A stretch of 37,888 nucleotides of DNA from Verrucomicrobiota bacterium (GTDB lineage: Bacteria > Verrucomicrobiota > Verrucomicrobiia > Limisphaerales > UBA9464): contig CANIZL010000065.1 of NCBI GenBank assembly GCA_947471985.1, forward strand, positions 1 to 37,888, read 5' to 3'. The position numbers and the translations under genes were made by a program. The notes beneath the pieces were generated by a model. The model had not been told where the DNA came from, searched no databases, and worked only from the letters and a program-made list of their open reading frames with translations. Below are positions 1 through 6,769 of this stretch, in pieces (positions within the stretch are counted from its first letter, which is position 1; each line of letters begins with the position of its first letter).

Positions 1-1
1 G

Positions 2-127
2 AAACTTCCGGCAATCGTGCAATTGACCGCCCAGTTTATCCGGGCGCTGCGCAACGGAATTATCCGCGCTCTGCGCTGGACGGCCGCCCTGAGCCACTTC
101 CGCATTGCAATGAAAGCTTACCTGTGA
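2..127 (+). CDS. Possible 3' end of a gene cut by the window edge
   Basis: A frame open from base 2 to a TGA at 125-127 gives 41 residues ending in RIAMKAYL. The composition (mixed hydrophobic and Arg residues) is compatible with the C-terminus of a real protein, but another frame is also open across this stretch and no family is recognisable. No ribosome binding site or start can be judged. This is only a possible partial gene; the sequence left of the window would decide it. Confidence 0.25.
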   Translation, partial: KLPAIVQLTAQFIRALRNGIIRALRWTAALSHFRIAMKAYL

Positions 128-362
128 AACTAGACAGACACCGTTGCCGGGCCTGCTCGCTATTGACAGACGGTTAATGACCCAAGTGAAATGGTACAAA
201 CTATAGGCCCCACCTGCGCGCGATCGTTCAGCGAGTCGCCACGAAGCAAAATCTCTCGAGGCCCAAAGGGTCGCCACAACTTAGCCCAGGGCATCGCAAT
301 GAGGTTGGCCGCACAATTACATTTAAGGCCTGTAGGGCTGCAATACCCGCAACGCCCCGCAC
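128..362. other. Intergenic stretch, no gene supported
   Basis: No convincing coding frame is seen. The two open frames here read through low-information sequence and overlap the tail of the minus-strand protease. Bases about 255-345 (GGCCCAAAGGGTCGCC, then AGCCCAGGGCATCGC) look like a decayed intergenic repeat, but no second copy exists in the window to confirm it. Confidence 0.4.
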
Positions 363-1187
363 TCACATATCCGCCCGAATCGAACGCATCCCGAGGTAAA
401 GCAGCGCGATCAGACCGAAATACAACGAGCCCATCAACCAACGCTGCGAGCCCGGAATCGCATAATACCGCTGCTCCCGTTCCGTCCGGGCACGAAACAG
501 GGAGAACAACCGGGGCAGACCCAGCACCAGCATCGCCAGGATCAGAAAATTCGAATTAAGAAACCGGTTAAAATCCCTCGCCTGCATCCATTGCACACCG
601 ACCAGTCCGAGCAGAATCGCATACCCCGGAATCCAGAGCCACGTCGACACCGCCGTCACAATCCGGCCGCCATCCAGCGTGCCCACCGGCGCGAGATTGA
701 AGAGGTTCAACATGAACCCGTAATAGGCGATCCCTGCAAAATAGGGCTCCCCCGTGCGCACATAAATCAGATACGGCACCGCCGATGCCGCCGTGCCAAA
801 CAACGGTCCGCCAATCCCCACCACCGCCTCCACCCAGGCATTCGGCGGCTCCTGTTTGAGCTGAATGAAGGCTCCGAGAAACGGAATGAACACCGGTGCC
901 GAGACCTGCAACCCATATCGCCAGGCCGCGACCAAATGCCCGATTTCATGCACCAGAATCAACAGCGTGAAACCCACGGCGAACGGCCAGCCCATGTAGA
1001 ACGACAGCACCAGCATCGAAAACAACATCGACAAGACCGTCTTCAGCACCGGTGGAATCCCCCCTCCCCGCGGAGCCGGGGCCGGCGGCGGAGGCGGCGG
1101 CGGACGATACGACGGCGGGGCCGACGACCACTCCGGCGGTAACGGCGGAGGGGGCTGGTACGGCGGCGGGGCCAGAGGATCACTCAT
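363..1187 (-). CDS. Site-2 protease family (M50-like) membrane metalloprotease
   Basis: Predicted 274-residue integral membrane zinc protease of the M50/site-2 family, which cuts transmembrane or membrane-proximal peptide bonds. The HExxH zinc motif is HEIGH at residues 80-84 inside a hydrophobic helix. The second signature, NLAPVGTLDGGR at 164-175, supplies the third metal ligand Asp172. Residues 1-45 are an extremely Pro-rich cytosolic-type tail (PPPYQPPPPLPPEW and onward), followed by several hydrophobic segments. A longer frame begins at 1319, but its extra 44 residues are Arg-rich and repeat-derived; the ATG at 1187 directly precedes the Pro-rich tail and follows a GGGGGTG stretch. The substrate is unknown. 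No PDZ domain is visible, unlike RseP. The gene stands alone, divergent from the pseudouridine synthase. Confidence 0.88.
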   Translation of the reverse strand: MSDPLAPPPYQPPPPLPPEWSSAPPSYRPPPPPPPAPAPRGGGIPPVLKTVLSMLFSMLVLSFYMGWPFAVGFTLLILVHEIGHLVAAWRYGLQVSAPVFIPFLGAFIQLKQEPPNAWVEAVVGIGGPLFGTAASAVPYLIYVRTGEPYFAGIAYYGFMLNLFNLAPVGTLDGGRIVTAVSTWLWIPGYAILLGLVGVQWMQARDFNRFLNSNFLILAMLVLGLPRLFSLFRARTEREQRYYAIPGSQRWLMGSLYFGLIALLYLGMRSIRADM

Positions 1188-1600
1188 TAACACCCCCAAC
1201 GTGCCCCGAATTCGCGCCAAGGAAAGCAGCCTCCGGCAAATCCTCCCTGGGACCCGCCCGGGCTGATACTGCGGGTCCCGGACGACAACGGCGGCCACAG
1301 TGGAAAATTTGCACACCACTTCGCAGAGTCCGCCACGCTCGGCCTCGAGGTCTTGGACTGCGGGAGCCCTCTACCGCTTTGCCAGAAAAATGAGCGAGCC
1401 GAACGGACGTCGAAGCTTCCACGGAGCCGGCACTGCAATTCTCCGCGCGCCGCGGGTTCCTCCGCGCCCATTTCCAAAGCGGCAGAGGACTGCCGCAGTC
1501 CAAGACGCTGCCGCGACTTCCTCAGCACTCCACTCCACCACCACCCGCTGCTTCGGGGTGTCCATCGATTCCCCGGTCGGCTAGGGTCCCGCCCGGTTGC
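1188..1600. other. Divergent intergenic region with an inverted repeat
   Basis: 413 bases lie between two divergent genes. Several frames are open but none resembles a protein; they exist because the inverted repeat at 1353-1503 is GC-rich. Promoters for both neighbours must lie here, but none can be named with confidence. Confidence 0.5.
1353..1503. repeat. Imperfect inverted repeat, 28-bp arms
   Basis: The left arm at 1353-1380 begins TTGGACTGCGG and ends CCGCTTT. The right arm at 1476-1503 is its reverse complement at 25 of 28 positions, with 95 bases between. The arms could pair in transcripts or single-stranded DNA. From general familiarity, sequences starting TTGGACTGCGG occur repeatedly in Verrucomicrobiota genomes, so this is probably a dispersed intergenic element, but only one copy is present here. 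Confidence 0.7.
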
Positions 1601-2164
1601 ATGTTGATCGCCTTCCACAAACCGTACGGAGTCCTCAGCCAGTTCACCACCGACGGCTCCCCGAATCGGACGCTCGCGGAATTCCGCCTGCCGCCCCGCG
1701 TCTACGCGCTGGGTCGTCTCGACGCCGATTCCGAGGGCCTCCTGCTATTGAGCGACGAGGCGGGCTTGAATAATCGACTGCTCGATCCGGAACACGGACA
1801 TCCCCGCACGTATTGGGCCCAGGTGGAGCGAATCCCCACGCCCGAAAGCCTGCGCCAATTGGAGCGCGGCGTGGAAATCCAGGGCTACCGGACCCGTCCG
1901 TGTCGCGCCGGAATCCTCGACCCGCAACCCACCCTACCGCCCCGCGATCCCCCGATCCGTTTCCGCAAACAGGTCCCGGACACCTGGATCGAACTGACGC
2001 TGCACGAAGGCAAGAACCGACAGGTGCGACGCATGACAGCCGCCATCGGACATCCCACGCTGCGCCTCGTCCGCACGCGGATCGGTGCCCTGGCCCTCGG
2101 CGATCTCGCCGCCGGCACCTGGCATGAACTGGGCGGCGCCGACCGCCGCTTGATCTTCGGCTAA
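1601..2164 (+). CDS. rluE: 23S rRNA pseudouridine synthase, RluE type
   Basis: 187-residue stand-alone pseudouridine synthase of the RsuA/RluB/E/F group, which isomerises a uridine in rRNA; E. coli RluE acts on U2457 of 23S rRNA. Visible features are the N-terminal FHKPYGVLSQF block (residues 5-15) and the catalytic motif GRLDADSEGLLLL with nucleophile Asp41. The C-terminal block includes EGKNRQVRRM and ends in an arginine-rich RNA-binding stretch. There is no S4 domain, as in RluE and unlike RsuA or RluB. The ATG at 1601 falls just before the conserved beta strand, so the start is credible. The target nucleotide is inferred from the family only. The downstream IS110 insertion leaves this gene intact. 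Confidence 0.9.
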   Translation: MLIAFHKPYGVLSQFTTDGSPNRTLAEFRLPPRVYALGRLDADSEGLLLLSDEAGLNNRLLDPEHGHPRTYWAQVERIPTPESLRQLERGVEIQGYRTRPCRAGILDPQPTLPPRDPPIRFRKQVPDTWIELTLHEGKNRQVRRMTAAIGHPTLRLVRTRIGALALGDLAAGTWHELGGADRRLIFG

Positions 2165-2216
2165 CCCGCCCCCGGCTGCGGCCGGAAAAGAGCCAAATTT
2201 CGCACGCGGAGAACCG

Positions 2217-2241
2217 ACCCCGGTGCATTTCGGGGTGTTTT
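2217..2241 (+). terminator. Weak terminator-like hairpin after rluE
   Basis: ACCCCG at 2217-2222 pairs with CGGGGT at 2231-2236 around an 8-base loop and is followed by GTTTT. The stem is short and the T-tract brief, so this is only a candidate. It lies just outside the proposed left end of the IS110 element. Confidence 0.35.
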
Positions 2242-2261
2242 GCGGCAATGAACTTGGTAGG

Positions 2262-2448
2262 GTTACTGTCGCCGGCGCTCGGGCAGTGTGGCCGTTTGCG
2301 GTTTGGTGCCTGATGTGCCCGTCGCGGAGAATGGTTCCGGATCGTGCTGGGGTTTTGCTTGGTGAGGCCGGATGAGTGTCCGGTCATCCCGCTTGGTAGT
2401 TTGTGCCTCTTCAATGCGGTTCGGGCCTGGGTGTCGGCACTTAAAGCC
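2262..2448 (+). ncRNA. Candidate IS110 bridge RNA (left-end non-coding RNA)
   Basis: IS110-group elements encode a structured bridge RNA in the left non-coding end, whose loops specify donor and target DNA. Here the gap between the proposed left end and the recombinase ATG is 187 bases. It contains a small hairpin, CCGGA at 2368-2372 with TCCGG at 2379-2383. It also holds an internal copy of CTTGGTAG (2392-2399) matching the left junction at 2253-2260, as expected of a guide segment. The boundaries and fold are not established; this is a proposal from position and the repeated octamer. Confidence 0.35.
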
Positions 2449-3780
2449 ATGCTCAAGGTCATCAATCCCAAGGCCGCTGCCGCCGATGTGGGCAGCGAGG
2501 ACATCTATGCGTCAATTGCCGGCGGTCCGCCGGAGCGATTTGGTACGGTCACCCGGGAGCTACACCGGCTCCGGGACTGGCTGCTGAGTCATAGTGTGGA
2601 CTCCTTCGCTATGGAGTTCACGGGGGTCTACTGGATCGCGTTGTTCGAGGTGCTGGAAAAGACCTCGATCCGGGTGTGTCTGGTTAATGGAGCCCACGTG
2701 AAGACGTTGCCCGGAAGGAAGACCGACGTGGCCGACTGCATGTGGCTGGCGGAGCTGCACTCGCACGGTCTGTTGCGGCCGGGGTTTGTGCCGCCACCAG
2801 CGATCCGTCGGTTGCGGGACTACATGCGGCTGAGGGAGAACCACGTGGCGCAGGGATCGACCTGCCTGTTGCAGGCGCAGAAGGCGCTGGAACTCATGAA
2901 TATCAAGGTGCACGACGTGATTAGCGACCTGGCCGGAGTCAGTGGCCAGAAGATGATCCGGGCGATCCTCGAGGGCGAGAAACGACCGGAAGTGCTCATT
3001 GCGTTGTGCGATCCGAGGATTCTGGAGCGGAAGCGTCAACGTTTGCTGGATGCGCTGGAGGGCACTTGGGCTGAGCAGCACCTCTTCGCGTTGAAGCAGG
3101 CGTGGCAGGGTTGGGAATTCAGCCGGAGGCTGATGCTCGACTGTGATCGGGAGATCGAACGGATTCTGCCAACGTTGCCGAAATCGCCGCAACTGCCCGA
3201 TGGGCAAACCGGCGGGGAGCCATCTCGGGGCAAGCGGCCCAGCAAGAACAGCCCGCAGATTGAAGGACTGCATCAACAACTCCTGACGCTGCTCCCGGGG
3301 CGGGATCCCACTTTGATTCTCGGGATCGGTGATCAGTCATTGATGCAGCTCATCAGTGAGGTGGGGACAGACCTGGGTGCCTTTGCAACCAAGTACCGGT
3401 TCACTTCGTGGCTGGGACTGGCGCCTGGGAAGCAAAACAGCGGAAAGCAGAAGAAAAACCGGTCGAGAAAGGGCGGCCGTGCCGGACAGATCTTCCGGGT
3501 GCTGGCCCAGACGGTGGGTCGGGCGAAGGACTCGGCCCTCGCCGGGTTCTACCGAAGAATCCGGGCTCAGCGAGGCGGCCTGGTGGCCAACAAGGCATTG
3601 GCCCGAAAGCTGGCTGAATTCTACTACGATGCGATGACCAAGGGGATGCGATATGTGGAGGCAGGACTTGAGAAGGGTGAGCAGCGATACCGAGAGCAGG
3701 CGACCAAGAAGCTTGAGGCCCTTAGTCGAAAATTCGGCTACCGCCTCGTGAAGGAATCCGACCCAATCCCGGCAACCTGA
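2449..3780 (+). CDS. IS110 family DEDD transposase/recombinase
   Basis: 443-residue recombinase of IS110 elements, which excises the element as a circle and inserts it under bridge RNA guidance. The N-terminal RuvC-like DEDD domain shows AADVGSEDIYASI (Asp13), FAMEFTGVYW (Glu56) and GRKTDVADCMWLAELH (Asp93, Asp96). The C-terminal Tnp domain has LILGIGDQSLMQLISEVG and LGLAPGKQNSGKQ, where Ser331 is the likely catalytic serine, followed by a basic stretch and a long C-terminal helix. A GTG at 2344 would add 35 residues unlike the family; the ATG at 2449 starts directly before the conserved strand and leaves room for the left-end RNA. No disabling frameshift is seen, so the element may be active. 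Confidence 0.93.
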   Translation: MLKVINPKAAAADVGSEDIYASIAGGPPERFGTVTRELHRLRDWLLSHSVDSFAMEFTGVYWIALFEVLEKTSIRVCLVNGAHVKTLPGRKTDVADCMWLAELHSHGLLRPGFVPPPAIRRLRDYMRLRENHVAQGSTCLLQAQKALELMNIKVHDVISDLAGVSGQKMIRAILEGEKRPEVLIALCDPRILERKRQRLLDALEGTWAEQHLFALKQAWQGWEFSRRLMLDCDREIERILPTLPKSPQLPDGQTGGEPSRGKRPSKNSPQIEGLHQQLLTLLPGRDPTLILGIGDQSLMQLISEVGTDLGAFATKYRFTSWLGLAPGKQNSGKQKKNRSRKGGRAGQIFRVLAQTVGRAKDSALAGFYRRIRAQRGGLVANKALARKLAEFYYDAMTKGMRYVEAGLEKGEQRYREQATKKLEALSRKFGYRLVKESDPIPAT

Positions 3781-3825
3781 ATCAAAGACGCCCAAGTGGC
3801 GCGAATTTGGTTCAGTTCATTGGTA

Positions 3826-3900
3826 GGCGCGGAGGCGCGGAGAGGGAAAATGAATAATTTCTGGGTACTCCTCCGCGTTCTCCGTGTTCTCCGCGTGACC
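3826..3900. repeat. 9-nt-periodic inverted repeat (CGCGGAG type)
   Basis: Left arm at 3826-3845 reads GGCGCGGAGGCGCGGAGAGG. The right part at 3868-3900 holds three successive 9-mers, CTCCGCGTT, CTCCGTGTT and CTCCGCGTG, which are antiparallel to the left arm. The hairpin is imperfect. A T-run follows at 3911-3917. The architecture of tandem 9-mers in inverted arms matches the repeats at 21077 and 21317. It lies immediately right of the IS110 element. Confidence 0.6.
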
Positions 3901-4055
3901 CTGTCCGTCGTTTTTTTGGCGAGGCCTCCTAGACACCAAACACTGTCAGATCGCGTCATTTTCCTTCAGTGGAAGTTTTCTGTCTCACACCCCAGCCGGT
4001 CCCTCGGGCCCAACTCCGAATAGCGGCTTCGTTTCGGCTGGTTAGGCTGCGGCCC

Positions 4056-6329
4056 ATGCAATGGCGTGTTGGCTGGTTGGCGTTGGCGTGGGCCGGGATC
4101 GTTTGGGGCGGTCCCTTGGATGATTTTCGGGCGGCGGCGCGCTCGAAGCATGGTGCCGCGGGTGAACGGGCGGCCGATTTCCTGATCGGCAATATGCCGG
4201 ACAAGGATCGAACGGAAGTGCCGGCCGCGTTCCTGAGCGAGAATCTCGATCTGGCCCTGCAAGCGCGGGCGGAATTCCCTTGGGCGCGGAGTGTGCCGGA
4301 GGAGATTTTCCTGAACGACGTCCTGCCGTATGCCGTGTTTGATGAGCCGCGGGACCCTTGGCGCCCGGAGTTTTACGAGAAGGCGCGCGCGCTGGTGAAG
4401 GACGCCCGCTCGGCGTCGGAGGCGGCGCAGGCCTTGAACCGGCAATGGTTCAATCTGCTGAAGGTGCACTACAACACCGGACGCAAGCGGCCGAATCAAA
4501 GCCACAAGGAATCCCGCGAATTGGGCAAGGCGACCTGCACGGGGCTTTCGATCATCCTCGTGGAGGCGTGTCGGGCCGTGGGTATCCCGGCCCGGGCAGT
4601 GGGCACCCCGATGTGGGCGAATGAACGGGGCAACCACACGTGGGTGGAAATTTGGGATGGCGATTGGAAGTTCACGGGCGCTGACGAGTACGATGCGTCC
4701 GGCTTGAATCGGGGTTGGTTTGTCGGCGATGCGGCGCAAGCGAAGGCGGACGTGCCGCGGTATTCCATCTTTGCCACGTCCTGGAAGCGGGACGGCACGT
4801 TCTTCCCCATGGTCTGGGCGAAGGACAGCCAGGCGGTCGCAGCGGTCAACGTGACGAGCCGCTATGCCAAAGCCGCGCCGAATGCTTCGGCCGCCCGGGC
4901 GGTGTCGCGCTTGGGCGTGCGTTTGTTGGCCAGCCCGGGCGGTTCCCGGATGGTCTCGCGCTGGAGCGCCGTGGATGTCGCGGGACGGGTGTTGGGGGAA
5001 TCCGAAACGAAGGGGGACCGGGCGGATCTGAATGACTTGGGCCGTTTTGAACTGACCCCGGGTGCGCAGGGGTGGTTGCGATTCACCGCCGCGGGTGAAA
5101 CGCGGGAAATGGCGTTTGGGCCCATCATTCCGGGGGATCCGTTGATTGAAGCGGTGTGGACGTTCCTCCCGGTGGCTTCGACCAACGTTCTGGCACTGGA
5201 GACCTGGCTGCGGCGCCCGGAAGCGGAGCGGCCCACGAATGCCCCGGCGCTGCGGGCGGCCCTGACCAAACCGGAGGCGGAGCGCGTTCTGAGTGTTTTG
5301 GCGATGGACCGGATCCGGCAGTTGGCAGAGGAACGGCGGTCTGAATGGGAAAACGGCGCGATCACCCGCGAGGGCAAGACCCTGCGCTGGTTGGATCGGG
5401 CCTTTGGGGAGGCGCCCGCGGGCGGGCACAGTTTGTGGATTTCCATGCATGGGGGTGGCAGCGCGCCGCCCGAGGTGAACGACCAACAGTGGCGGAATCA
5501 GCTGAAGCTCTATTCGCCGGACGAGGGCATTTATGTGGCGCCGCGCGCCCCCACGGATACCTGGAATCTGTGGCACGAAGGACACATTGATCCGCTGTTT
5601 CAACGGCTCATCGAAGACTACGTGGCGTTGCGCGGCGTGAATCCCAATCGCGTCTATCTCATGGGATATTCCGCGGGCGGCGACGGGGTTTGGCAATTGG
5701 CGCCGCGCATGGCGGATCGCTTTGCGGCGGCGGCGATGATGGCGGGTCATCCTAACGAGGCGTCCTTGTTGGGCTTGCGGAACCTGCCGTTCGCCCTGTT
5801 CATGGGCGGCAAGGATGCCGCGTACAATCGCAATCGGATCGCGGCGGAGCGGACGGCGGAACTCGATCGCCTGGAAAAAGCGGATCCCGGCGGGTACGAG
5901 CACATGTCGCGCATTTATGAGGGCCTGGGTCATTGGATGAATCGTCAGGACGCCGAGGGCGTGCCGTGGATGGCGCAGCATCAACGTCAACCGTGGCCAC
6001 GGCGCGTGATCTGGCAGCAGGATGATATCGTGCACCGACGTTTCTATTGGCTGCAGGTCTCACTCGCCGCCGTGCTGAAGGATCGGGCTTTGCTGCAGGC
6101 GTCGGTGGACGACCGGACGATCCGTCTCACGGGCGACGTCCCTGCGGGCACGCGTCTGCGGTTGTCGGATGCTCTGCTGGATCTGGATCAGCCGTTGAAA
6201 GTGGAGGTCAATGGGCGCGAGGTTTTTGCGGGAGTGGTCCGGCGCACGGCCGACGCGATTCGCGAATCCCTCCGCGAACGGGCGGATGCCCCGGCGGCTG
6301 CCACCGCGATCCTCCAGTGGGATCGGTAA
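4056..6329 (+). CDS. Exported transglutaminase-like / alpha-beta hydrolase fusion
   Basis: 757 residues. An N-terminal hydrophobic stretch (MQWRVGWLALAWAGIVWG) indicates export. Residues about 100-230 form a transglutaminase-like (papain-fold) domain: Cys161 in KATCTGLS, His194 in GNHTWVEIW and Asp210 in FTGADEYD fit the Cys-His-Asp triad. A beta-rich linker (about 280-375) leads to a hydrolase with HGGG at 465-468, the nucleophile elbow GYSAGG (Ser539), Asp587 in GGKDAAYN and His626 in EGLGHWMN. Both active sites look intact. The pairing suggests peptide or amide cleavage plus ester or peptide hydrolysis in the periplasm, but substrates are unknown. The start at 4056 was preferred to 3969 because it begins the signal sequence. 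Monocistronic, with a small CPxCG gene 77 bases downstream. Confidence 0.85.
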   Translation: MQWRVGWLALAWAGIVWGGPLDDFRAAARSKHGAAGERAADFLIGNMPDKDRTEVPAAFLSENLDLALQARAEFPWARSVPEEIFLNDVLPYAVFDEPRDPWRPEFYEKARALVKDARSASEAAQALNRQWFNLLKVHYNTGRKRPNQSHKESRELGKATCTGLSIILVEACRAVGIPARAVGTPMWANERGNHTWVEIWDGDWKFTGADEYDASGLNRGWFVGDAAQAKADVPRYSIFATSWKRDGTFFPMVWAKDSQAVAAVNVTSRYAKAAPNASAARAVSRLGVRLLASPGGSRMVSRWSAVDVAGRVLGESETKGDRADLNDLGRFELTPGAQGWLRFTAAGETREMAFGPIIPGDPLIEAVWTFLPVASTNVLALETWLRRPEAERPTNAPALRAALTKPEAERVLSVLAMDRIRQLAEERRSEWENGAITREGKTLRWLDRAFGEAPAGGHSLWISMHGGGSAPPEVNDQQWRNQLKLYSPDEGIYVAPRAPTDTWNLWHEGHIDPLFQRLIEDYVALRGVNPNRVYLMGYSAGGDGVWQLAPRMADRFAAAAMMAGHPNEASLLGLRNLPFALFMGGKDAAYNRNRIAAERTAELDRLEKADPGGYEHMSRIYEGLGHWMNRQDAEGVPWMAQHQRQPWPRRVIWQQDDIVHRRFYWLQVSLAAVLKDRALLQASVDDRTIRLTGDVPAGTRLRLSDALLDLDQPLKVEVNGREVFAGVVRRTADAIRESLRERADAPAAATAILQWDR

Positions 6330-6406
6330 GAATCGGTAAGGATCAGGCCCGTCGGCGTCGGCGATTCTGCTTGGCGTTCACGGACGGATCGGCTTTGCTC
6401 GCCGGC

Positions 6407-6583
6407 ATGGAAGTCTCCGAAACCATTTCATGTCCGTTTTGCGGGCAGGCTTTTGACTTGGTGCTGGATACGTCCGTGCCGTCCCAACGCTTCACCACAG
6501 ACTGCGAGGTCTGCTGCCGCCCCTTCGAAGTCGTCGTGGATTGCGAGCCGGGGGAGGTCTTGTCCCTGTCGGTACTGGAGTAG
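6407..6583 (+). CDS. CPxCG-type cysteine-rich small protein
   Basis: 58-residue cytosolic protein with two Cys pairs: CPFCG at residues 9-13 and CEVCC at 33-37, plus a further Cys near residue 46 (VVVDCEPGEV). This is the layout of the Cys_rich_CPXG family, small zinc-ribbon-like proteins with no assigned role. The ATG at 6407 precedes the conserved ETISCPFCG block; the longer frame that starts within the hydrolase gene is not credible. The 77-base gap leaves open whether it is cotranscribed with the upstream fusion gene. Confidence 0.82.
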   Translation: MEVSETISCPFCGQAFDLVLDTSVPSQRFTTDCEVCCRPFEVVVDCEPGEVLSLSVLE

Positions 6584-6769
6584 GGCGAGCGCTGGTGCTG
6601 CTGATTCTCCCCGAAAATCCGGGGGTGGAGGCCCGCAAAATCGGCGGCGGACCGCGACCCAACGGTTCTTGCTCGCGGGGCGCCAAGTTCGGTGGACTAA
6701 TAGACCGGTAATTGGCGGAAATTATCTGTAATACCCCAAGCGATTTTGCGCATATGCCGGTGGAAGCTC

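Larger units (their letters stand above)
2254..3827 (+). mobile_element. IS110-group insertion sequence
   Basis: The element carries one DEDD recombinase gene, about 195 bases of left non-coding DNA and about 40 bases on the right, the asymmetry typical of the IS110 (not IS1111) group. The sequence TTGGTAGG occurs at both proposed junctions, 2254-2261 and 3820-3827. Outside the left copy is ATGAAC (2248-2253); just inside the right copy is GTTCAT (3815-3820). The total of about 1.57 kb suits the family. IS110 elements lack long inverted repeats and usually make no true target duplication, so exact ends are an inference from the shared 8 bases. Confidence 0.55.

Noticed and set aside
255-345. 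Decayed intergenic repeat resembling CCCAGGGC...GCCCTGGG types
   Set aside because: Only one weak copy, no clear arms; left as a note in the intergenic entry.
2344-2448. Extending the IS110 gene to the GTG at 2344
   Set aside because: Extra residues are unlike IS110 proteins and would overlap the candidate left-end RNA.
6329-6368. AGAATCG...CGATTCT hairpin after the hydrolase gene
   Set aside because: Seven-base arms over a 26-base loop with no T-tract; too weak to call a terminator.
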